The position numbers and the translations under genes are program-made. From a virus, in the IMG/VR virus record IMGVR_UViG_3300005563_000095, positions 1 through 25,690 of that record: a stretch of 25,690 nucleotides of DNA; one strand, given 5' to 3'. Below, piece after piece: positions 14,508-20,496 of this stretch. The notes under the pieces are model-generated. The model had not been told where the DNA came from. It was given only the letters and a program-made list of their open reading frames with translations, and searched no databases. Numbering within the stretch: position 1 is the stretch's first letter; every line of letters begins with the position of its first letter.

Positions 14508-14681
14508 CTACTTTTTGTTGAGATCGTTGAGGAGGATGTTAAAGCGCGCGATCAGATCAGCGAGTGACGCTGCGCCATCAACCGGCGTGGTGTTGGATGG
14601 AAAGCGGCTTTCAATCATCTGCAAATAGGCGATCATCGGCTGAGACAGGTTCTCGCCGGCCGGTAGTTGTGAATTGGCCAT
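14508..14681 (-). CDS. 57-aa small protein between gp10-like and gp7-like genes
   Basis: The frame starts ATG 14681 by TAATG overlap with the gp10-like stop and ends TAG 5 nt before the next ATG. The protein (ENLSQPMIAYLQMIESRF, then SLADLIARFNILLNDLNKK) is two short amphipathic helices with no membrane segment. In P22 the tail needle gp26 and gp14 genes lie at this point; at 57 residues this is too short for a trimeric needle. It may be a small assembly factor. No family is recognised. Confidence 0.65.
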   Translation of the reverse strand: MANSQLPAGENLSQPMIAYLQMIESRFPSNTTPVDGAASLADLIARFNILLNDLNKK

Positions 14682-16141
14682 TATGGTTTGATCAGTCGAA
14701 TGTTGGCGGATATGCCGACAATGCCGCGAACAACCGGATCGGACACCCGCAACCGAAACATGATGCCCTTGTCCTCGAACTTGCCGATTCTGCGGGTTCG
14801 GATGCGCTTGACCTCGCCGCCCTTGCCAAGCTTCAACTGGCGGTTTCCAACAAAGGTCTGGCCACCATCCTTGGACCAGGACAGCATCAGGATTGGGTCA
14901 TAGCCCTGATCGGTCGTCAGCGTCGTCCCTACGCCAGTCGCTACATCGATATGAAGGGCGTCTATAATGCCGCCCATCCCGGCCACACCATGAATAAACG
15001 GCGTATCCATGCCCCAGATCATGGTCCCACTGTCTTCGGTATAGGTGTCCTTGTCGAGATAGAAAAGCTTGCCGGACTGACTGTCTCCAACGATCGTCTT
15101 GCCGAATGCCCGGACAGCATTACAGGCCCGCCAGTAGTTCAGCCCGTAGCTCGATCGTTCATGCCAGAACTGATTAGCGGCATCGTAGGCCACCGTGTAG
15201 CCCGTGCTGGTCCAGTTCGCGAAGGAATGGCCTTCAAACGAATAGGGCAAGCTCTGGATGTTCTCCCGGTTGGCATCGCCCTCCAGGAATCGTTCAATGC
15301 CATGAGTGGAAATGCGCGTCGGCTGATACCCATTCATCCGGCAGAAGAGATTATCTTCACTTGGAAACATCAGCGTATTGTCGCATTCGACAACCGCGAG
15401 CGGCGCAACCAAACCCTTCTTTGAAACAGAGCCACCGATCAGGGAAAACGGCAAATCAAGATCGCCCGTCACGCGCCACGGCTCAATTGATTGATGGCTG
15501 AAGAAGATAACATCCGACCCGTTCGCCTTGATCCGCGTCAGCTTGTCCGCATACTGCTCTGCGGTCGCAAAATCGAGCGGGTCAACGGTCTGGGTTTGGT
15601 TGATCGAGGAAAAGAAGAACTGCCCCGTCGCCATTCCGTAAAGCGTGTAGCCCGAGACATTTTCGGAAGCGATCGGATCATCTGTTCCATTAAGAAACGT
15701 GGTGGTATCGACCTGCTTGACGACATCGCCCTGAATGTAAAAATCGCCTGCATCGCAGTGAATATTGATCTGGGGCGGGTCCGCTTGGTTGCGGCTCATC
15801 TGCACCTGATCGATGCCGGGCAGCGTTCCTATCCGCGACGCCGAAAGAGTGAAGGGGCTGTCACTCGTCTTGACATACTTATAGACACCCGAGGCATGAA
15901 CCACATAACCGGCCTGAAGGTCATCCAGAAAGATATTGCCACGGTTGGCCGTCGTTGTGACCGTGCAGCACGGCACCATACCGGGACAGGGCAGAACAGC
16001 CAGAGGTGCCTTTGCATCGTTTCCCTGTTGCTCCGCATAGGCATTGAGAAGCCGAGCTGAACCGGCAAAGGTATATCGGGCAGGATCGGACCGGAACGCT
16101 AATTGAACCTGGTGTGGTGGTGGACCGCCCTTGGTCGCCAT
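14681..16141 (-). CDS. packaged-DNA stabilisation protein, P22 gp10-like tail hub
   Basis: The 486 residues compare with 472 in P22 gp10. The N-terminus (PARYTFAGSARLLNAYAEQQ, then APLAVLPCPGMVPCC) matches the start of the phage-stabilisation family, and the body is a beta-rich, probably beta-propeller-like hub (repeated strand-turn units with HEXPY-like loops such as TRIKANGSDVIFFSHQSIEP). After packaging it binds the gp4-like ring to close the portal channel and carries fibres or spike. The gene follows the gp4-like gene by TGATG overlap, exactly as in P22 (gene 4, then gene 10). Confidence 0.85.
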   Translation of the reverse strand: MATKGGPPPHQVQLAFRSDPARYTFAGSARLLNAYAEQQGNDAKAPLAVLPCPGMVPCCTVTTTANRGNIFLDDLQAGYVVHASGVYKYVKTSDSPFTLSASRIGTLPGIDQVQMSRNQADPPQINIHCDAGDFYIQGDVVKQVDTTTFLNGTDDPIASENVSGYTLYGMATGQFFFSSINQTQTVDPLDFATAEQYADKLTRIKANGSDVIFFSHQSIEPWRVTGDLDLPFSLIGGSVSKKGLVAPLAVVECDNTLMFPSEDNLFCRMNGYQPTRISTHGIERFLEGDANRENIQSLPYSFEGHSFANWTSTGYTVAYDAANQFWHERSSYGLNYWRACNAVRAFGKTIVGDSQSGKLFYLDKDTYTEDSGTMIWGMDTPFIHGVAGMGGIIDALHIDVATGVGTTLTTDQGYDPILMLSWSKDGGQTFVGNRQLKLGKGGEVKRIRTRRIGKFEDKGIMFRLRVSDPVVRGIVGISANIRLIKP

Positions 16142-16539
16142 CAGAGTGTCGAGGACGCCGTGTAGGGCATCCAGCCGCGGCCCGTGGATTCATTCGAGGA
16201 CGCCAGAAGCGGCATCGAGCCCCGAGGCGCTGCCATCACGATCAATCGCGATTCCGAGGCGTCGATAAGCTGAAGCATTTCGGCGTGGGTGATAAGCCCG
16301 TTCTTGAACTGGATCGGGAGCGAGCAACGCAAAGCCAGCTCAACAAAGTACTGATCCGGTATCTCAACCTCGGAGCCGTTCCAGATGGGAATGCCGATGG
16401 TTGAAAGCATCTGGATAACAGAGCTATTGGAGCGGGTTGCGTCGGCAAATTCGGAAGCCGAGAGTGTTCCATCGATTTCAACCACGCCGGCGGATTTGAG
16501 GGTTTCCGTGGCGAGATCGGTTTCGGTGTAGGTCGTCAT
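16141..16539 (-). CDS. head-tail connector, P22 gp4-like tail accessory factor
   Basis: The protein has 132 residues against 166 for P22 gp4. It opens with a helical ETLKSAGVVEIDGTLSASEF and contains DQYFVELALRCSLPIQF then LITHAEMLQLIDAS, the helix pattern of tail accessory factors that add to the portal after packaging. It lacks the long C-terminal extension where P22 gp4 carries its muramidase activity, so enzymatic function is not expected. It starts in an ATGA overlap with the DUF115-like gene. Order (coat, this gene, gp10-like) supports the call. Confidence 0.75.
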   Translation of the reverse strand: MTTYTETDLATETLKSAGVVEIDGTLSASEFADATRSNSSVIQMLSTIGIPIWNGSEVEIPDQYFVELALRCSLPIQFKNGLITHAEMLQLIDASESRLIVMAAPRGSMPLLASSNESTGRGWMPYTASSTL

Positions 16540-17417
16540 GCGGCATCAAGCCCGAACGCTTCGAGATTATCCGCCATCGCCATCGCGCCCGAAACCTTGT
16601 TGTCCTTGTAGGCCGGAGAGACCACGAGCGATTTTTCCTTGCCGCCGAAGAGGTCAACCAAGCCCTGCGACATCCACAAAACCTGATATTCGGGATTTTG
16701 CACCATGGCGGTTAGCAAGCCTCCGTCCTCGTTCGACAGGAACTCAGGCAAGTCGCGGATGTATTGGGAAAGGCCAATCGCCTGCAAGAACAGATCTGGA
16801 GCCGTCAGAAAGTCATGATTGCCGCAGCGGACAATCATTTGTTCTTTCCGGTCCTCGTCCATGTAGGCATGAGACTTGTTCGGCAGATAGGACGACTCGC
16901 AGCCGAAGAACTTGACGCTGCGGTATCCCATCCGGATCGCAAGATGCGGGGCACATGAGGCAGTCGAGGCCGCCCCAGCAATCCCGCCATTCTCCTGATC
17001 GGTATCGAACGTGTAGACTTCGGTGCCCTTTAGAACCTCGAAGACATCCGGATCGCAACTGATCTCCACGATAGCCTTGTCCGCCATCGCGGCCCATTGC
17101 TTGACGATCGGATGCGGATCACAAGCGAAGAACGTCGCTTTGATACCGCGTTGCCGGCACCAATCAAATGCCCCATTTATTGCCCATATATCTCCGTCGA
17201 AGTTCCTGATTTCTTCGAAATTTCCATCAATCGATGGACCGCCGCCGATCACGGCAAGCCGTGTTTTGTCCGTTTGCCATGATCGGTAGGTTTTGAGACC
17301 GAGCTTTTTGTTCTGCTCGGCATTGTCCTGCACTTTCTCGATGGAAACCGGAAGTTCGCCCGTGATATCCAGTTCAATGGATGAACCGACCAGCGTTCCA
17401 CCGAGAATAGTGTACAT
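16536..17417 (-). CDS. DUF115 / MptE-like Rossmann-fold protein
   Basis: The 293-residue protein has a strand-loop LAVIGGGPSIDG (about 54-65), then DIWAINGAFDWCRQRGIKAT and FFACDPHP (D100). A second conserved block, GIAGAASTASCAPHLAIRMG (about 145-164), leads to YRSVKFFGCESSY. These are the signature blocks of DUF115, the fold shared by archaeal MptE-type 6-hydroxymethylpterin pyrophosphokinases and Maf-type flagellin glycosyltransferases. Which chemistry applies cannot be decided; transfer of a nucleotide-activated sugar or a pyrophosphoryl group is family-based inference. It sits between the capsid genes and gp4, is 2 nt from the upstream gene and overlaps the downstream gene (ATGA), so it is made together with virion proteins. 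Confidence 0.75.
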   Translation of the reverse strand: MYTILGGTLVGSSIELDITGELPVSIEKVQDNAEQNKKLGLKTYRSWQTDKTRLAVIGGGPSIDGNFEEIRNFDGDIWAINGAFDWCRQRGIKATFFACDPHPIVKQWAAMADKAIVEISCDPDVFEVLKGTEVYTFDTDQENGGIAGAASTASCAPHLAIRMGYRSVKFFGCESSYLPNKSHAYMDEDRKEQMIVRCGNHDFLTAPDLFLQAIGLSQYIRDLPEFLSNEDGGLLTAMVQNPEYQVLWMSQGLVDLFGGKEKSLVVSPAYKDNKVSGAMAMADNLEAFGLDAA

Positions 17418-17419
17418 GC

Positions 17420-17701
17420 TTACGCGCCTACCTTGTGTAGGTTGTAGTCACGCAGCACAGCGCGGATCTCCGCGACCGCATCAATCAGGTTGCCCATCTG
17501 GGTGGAAACCACACCAAACGAGTTGCCGGTCACGATCGAAAGTCCGGTATTGATGAAGATCGAGAGAGAGACGGACAAAGCCGCAGACGCACGGCGGGAC
17601 GTAACAGTACCACCGTGGAATGCGATGAGGTCAGTCGCGGACTGACCGAGGGAGGTCCCGAGGGGACCGCCATCCGAGAGTTGCTTGATTGAACTTGCCA
17701 T
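17420..17701 (-). CDS. small capsid-associated protein (head decoration/fibre-like, 93 aa)
   Basis: The sequence begins SSIKQLSDGGPLGTSLGQSA followed by TDLIAFHGGT and ends IDAVAEIRAVLRDYNLHKVG. The N-terminal LSDGxxxGTxLGQSxxDxIxFxGxT pattern and the C-terminal ExRxxL helix recur in small proteins encoded next to phage coat genes, sometimes annotated as head fibre or decoration proteins. No enzymatic motif is visible. It follows the coat gene by 26 nt with a strong AAAGGAGCC site, consistent with abundant expression. Confidence 0.6.
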   Translation of the reverse strand: MASSIKQLSDGGPLGTSLGQSATDLIAFHGGTVTSRRASAALSVSLSIFINTGLSIVTGNSFGVVSTQMGNLIDAVAEIRAVLRDYNLHKVGA

Positions 17702-17727
17702 GAGTTAGGCTCCTTTCAGGTTATGGG

Positions 17728-18969
17728 TTAGGTGCCGCTCAGGCGCGTTGCGAGGCGAGGGTCAAGGGCAGTAAACCCGTAGAGCATATCCAAACGCCAC
17801 GTACTCACGTCGTTCACGCCGTCATAGACGGGAATGACACGGACGCTCGTGCCCTCGAAGCTCTCACGACCCACGTCAACGGCGCCCGGAGGCTTCACCA
17901 GCGGCACGCTCACCAGTGCAAAGGCATTCTTATGGAACACCATGTTCTGGCGATACGAGGTCGAGGCAGAACCCACCACCACGATCGCCTGACCGTTGAG
18001 GTCGGTCGAGGTGGTCGAGATGTTCTGGAACGCGCCCGACCAGATCAGAGCCGGCGAGATGGTCAGAGACACCGAAGAAGCCACCGCCGTCGCATCCGCG
18101 GTCACAGTGAACTGCTTCAGGAACGAGAGCTTAGCCTTCGTCACCGGATTGACCGCGAACGCCGTGGCAATCGTGATGATGTCGCCCTTCTTGAAGGTAT
18201 CGGTCGAACCAGCGGTTGAGACCGTGATGGGCTGGGTGTTGGTATCCTTCACCGACTCGTAAGTCGTGGTCGAAGTCGTGATAGAAGCGCCAACCGTGTG
18301 GCCAGTGGTCGCCCGAGTGCCCGTGGTGTGGGTCGGGACGTTCTGCGCCATGTATGTATCGACGCCGCCGATCTCACCGAGATTGCGGTTGCGATAAGCC
18401 TGCCGAGCTTCACCCTGCATGAACAATGCAGTCTGAGAACCCAACATGCCCCAGTAATCTGCAGGGCTCAGAACCGAGGAGCGCTGATCCTGCGGGACGC
18501 CGAACTCGTCGAGCTGCTGCGGGCCGAGAGCATAGTCCGCGAAGCTGTTGACGATCTGGCCGGCCGTACCAACCCACTGCGGGACGCTCGAATAAAGCGA
18601 CATCAGGTCAACATCGACCTGGTTGGCAAGCTGCACCATCGCAGGCTTGATCACACGATTACTAAGGTCCTTGATGTTCAAGGTCAGGTCTTGCGACGTG
18701 AACTTGAAATCAACGCCCTTGAGCTGGTTGATCTGGATGGTGGTCTTGCCTTCCTTGATATCCTGCGCGGCAATCGTGGCGCCGCTACGGACAGTGAAAT
18801 CGGTCGGCTTGCGGATCGATATCGTATCACCAACGGTATAGCCATTGATGTTCTTATCGAACTCGTTCTCGTAACCTCGGAAGACCTGCTTGGACATCAC
18901 GAGGTTGTTGTTCAAGATCATCAGCGCTTCTTTGGCGATGATGCTTGCGGTCAACGTATTTTGAGTCAT
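17728..18969 (-). CDS. major capsid protein, P22 coat-like
   Basis: The 413 residues compare with 430 in P22 gp5. The N-terminal ASIIAKEALMILNNNLVMSK and YTVGDTISIRKPTDFTVRSG, the central PQWVGTAGQIVNSFADYAL, and the C-terminal MVFHKNAFALVSVPLVKPPG then WRLDMLYGFTAL are the blocks of the P22 coat family (HK97 fold). A Thr-rich middle (about 220-300) fits the inserted I-domain. It follows the scaffold gene by 70 nt, with AGAAGGAA as ribosome site. It forms the shell around scaffold before DNA packaging. Confidence 0.85.
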   Translation of the reverse strand: MTQNTLTASIIAKEALMILNNNLVMSKQVFRGYENEFDKNINGYTVGDTISIRKPTDFTVRSGATIAAQDIKEGKTTIQINQLKGVDFKFTSQDLTLNIKDLSNRVIKPAMVQLANQVDVDLMSLYSSVPQWVGTAGQIVNSFADYALGPQQLDEFGVPQDQRSSVLSPADYWGMLGSQTALFMQGEARQAYRNRNLGEIGGVDTYMAQNVPTHTTGTRATTGHTVGASITTSTTTYESVKDTNTQPITVSTAGSTDTFKKGDIITIATAFAVNPVTKAKLSFLKQFTVTADATAVASSVSLTISPALIWSGAFQNISTTSTDLNGQAIVVVGSASTSYRQNMVFHKNAFALVSVPLVKPPGAVDVGRESFEGTSVRVIPVYDGVNDVSTWRLDMLYGFTALDPRLATRLSGT

Positions 18970-19039
18970 AGAAATTCCTTCTGGCGGGGCGCATCACTGC
19001 GTTCCGCGCTGGGCTGTGCCGTCATCGCGACGGGAAAAA

Positions 19040-19831
19040 TTAGCCGCCCCAACCCGCGTTGCGCTTTGCCACGTACTCAGCCATGGAAGCGGTACTCGGA
19101 TCGAAGTTGCCGGAAGCGCCGCCGCTTGGCGTTTTCACCGGGGCGGGCGCCTTGGTTGCTTTGGTCGGAGGTTTCGACAACGTATCTTCGATGCGAGCGA
19201 TTTCCTTCGCGGCCTGAAGCGGAGCAAGAGAACTGATCTTGTTCGCGAGAATCGGATTTTTGGCGAGGTGATAGGTCAATTGAGGACCCACATCGCTATC
19301 CATCACCAGCTCACGAACCGCGTCGGAGAACTTCCCGCCCTTGGACACAAAGTCTTCGACAACATCGTCAAAGTCCTTGGCCTTGGTTTTGAAAGCGTCC
19401 GCGCGTTCATTGAAGTCAGACAGGACTTCCTGGTTAAGGCGCTCCGCGTGGGATTGCTGCGAAGCCTTGCGGTCTTCAGCAAGCGAACCCTTGACGGCCT
19501 TTGCAGCCTCATGAGCGGCCATCGCGGCAATGTACTTGCCCCAATCGCCGTTGAAGTCCTCTTCCTTGGGTGCCTTGTCGTCAGCCTCGGTTTTCGTCCC
19601 AACTTCTTTGAGTCGGGCGTTGGCGAGTTGCGCTTCGGCAATCAAGGCCCTCCGCTTCATCCGGGAGTAACCGGATTCGCGTTTGGGCTTTTCTGACTCC
19701 TCAGTCTCTTCCGCTTCCGGCTGTTCGCCCTCTGCGGTCTCTTCCGTTGTTTCCGGGGTCTCGGTTTCCGCAGGCGCTTCTGCCAGCGTGGTTTCCGGGA
19801 TAATTTCCGGGTCGTTACCTTCGCTCATCAT
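19040..19831 (-). CDS. capsid scaffolding protein (263 aa)
   Basis: The N-terminal 50 residues are extremely acidic and Pro/Thr-rich (ETTLAEAPAETETPETTEET). A basic helix follows (KPKRESGYSRMKRRALIAEA), then a long charged helical region, and a C-terminus ending STASMAEYVAKRNAGWGG. An acidic, helical protein of this size with a short basic C-terminal SMAEY motif, just before a P22-like coat gene, is a scaffold (P22 gp8: 303). It would guide shell assembly and leave before packaging. Two ATGs stand in tandem; the ribosome site is weak (TTGGACAA) and lies immediately after a terminator T-run. Confidence 0.8.
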   Translation of the reverse strand: MMSEGNDPEIIPETTLAEAPAETETPETTEETAEGEQPEAEETEESEKPKRESGYSRMKRRALIAEAQLANARLKEVGTKTEADDKAPKEEDFNGDWGKYIAAMAAHEAAKAVKGSLAEDRKASQQSHAERLNQEVLSDFNERADAFKTKAKDFDDVVEDFVSKGGKFSDAVRELVMDSDVGPQLTYHLAKNPILANKISSLAPLQAAKEIARIEDTLSKPPTKATKAPAPVKTPSGGASGNFDPSTASMAEYVAKRNAGWGG

Positions 19832-19978
19832 TTGTCCAATAAAAAAACCCCCGAAAAGGGGCTGTCATCGGGTTACCCGCGTTATCGCGGGCCTGCCGAA
19901 GCTCTGTGAGCTATGGACTGCTCAAATTAGCTGGATCGAAAATACGGGCCGATCCGTGCCCATCGCCTAAAACGGCGA
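19832..19978 (-). other. structured 147-nt intergenic leader before scaffold/coat
   Basis: This gap, one of the longest between minus-strand genes here, holds three stem-loops. One is ATCGCC/GGCGAT (19962-19979) at the zinc-ribbon stop. The second is a perfect CCCGCG-ATAA-CGCGGG hairpin (19876-19891). The third is the terminator at 19841-19861. A 13-codon frame (MGTDRPVFSIQLI) starts in the first stem, about 19963. No convincing promoter was found. It may be a regulatory RNA or attenuator controlling the capsid genes. I found no match to a known riboswitch and no tRNA features. Confidence 0.4.
19841..19861 (-). terminator. terminator-like hairpin before scaffold gene
   Basis: On the minus strand a CCCC-TTTTC-GGGG stem-loop runs into a seven-T tract that ends 9 nt before the first scaffold ATG. 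The stem is short but pure GC. It would stop leftward transcription from the terminase/portal genes, or act as an attenuator. Confidence 0.65.
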
Positions 19979-20185
19979 TTACGCTAGAGCCGCGCCCTTG
20001 AAATCGCACGTTTCGCAATGAATGTACTTCCTTGGCGGCGCGCTGGGCAGAACCGCAGCGGGGCTGGAATCAAACAGCTCTTTCCCGCAGGACGGGCACG
20101 CAATGCCGTTTTTCTTGGGCAAGCCTGAAACGCGATAGGCTTCGGCCTTTATCGCGTCGTGTTGTTCAAGCGTGCGGAGCTTCAT
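19979..20185 (-). CDS. small zinc-ribbon protein (68 aa)
   Basis: Two CxxC pairs, C30-PS-C33 (ACPSCGKELF) and C57-ET-C60 (HCETCDFKG), separated by 23 residues, define a four-cysteine zinc ribbon; the N-terminus is a short basic helix. Such modules bind nucleic acid or protein, and its target is unknown. It starts by TGATG overlap with the 103-aa gene and is followed by the structured leader. Its place between portal and scaffold is not part of the basic P22 order. Confidence 0.65.
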   Translation of the reverse strand: MKLRTLEQHDAIKAEAYRVSGLPKKNGIACPSCGKELFDSSPAAVLPSAPPRKYIHCETCDFKGAALA

Positions 20186-20496
20186 CAGCTATTCGAGATA
20201 ACCGAGAGCTTCATCAGCGCGCCGCGCGGCACACCAAAATATTCCGTCTGGTCAGCCGCCATGCGCCGCGAACTGGTCGTCGCCGCCGTATAGGTGCCGC
20301 TATTGTCAGGCAGCGTGAAATGAATGGAGCAAATCGCGTCCACGTGAACCCGAACAACGCTGCAATTGGGGTCAAAGGCAGTTGACTTGGTTTCGCTGCC
20401 GATCGTGAGCACCTGAGTCCCCAGAGAGGGTTCTTGCGCAATGTCGGAGCCGCTGACGCCCACACCGCCGAACTGAGTAAGGTATAAACTCGCCAT
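20185..20496 (-). CDS. hypothetical virion protein after portal (103 aa)
   Basis: The sequence is beta-rich and soluble: SLYLTQFGGVGVSGSDIAQE, a CSVVRVHVDAICSIHF core, then SRRMAADQTEYFGVPRGALM and a short C-terminus. The pattern of an alternating hydrophobic barrel with a late ADQxEYFGVPxG motif is like small phage structural proteins. No function is assigned. It starts by TAATG overlap with the portal stop and overlaps the zinc-ribbon gene, so it is expressed with the portal. A head completion or decoration role is possible. Confidence 0.55.
   Translation of the reverse strand: MASLYLTQFGGVGVSGSDIAQEPSLGTQVLTIGSETKSTAFDPNCSVVRVHVDAICSIHFTLPDNSGTYTAATTSSRRMAADQTEYFGVPRGALMKLSVISNS

Noticed and set aside
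14564-15424. 286-aa plus-strand frame opposite the gp10-like gene
   Set aside because: It is antisense to a strongly supported structural gene and contains no recognisable motif.
18966-19025. 19-codon frame ending in an ATGA overlap with the coat start
   Set aside because: The overlap style fits the genome, but there is no ribosome site, the peptide has no structure that I can see, and the segment mainly carries the coat gene's leader; kept only as a note.
18298-19236. 312-aa plus-strand open frame opposite coat and scaffold
   Set aside because: It lies antisense to two well-recognised capsid genes, has Arg/Leu-rich composition typical of high-GC antisense frames, and no ribosome site or motif.
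19864-19978. Possible tRNA or attachment site in the structured gap
   Set aside because: Neither strand shows a T-loop GGTTCRAATCC motif, an anticodon arm or a CCA end; hairpins are explained better as leader structure.
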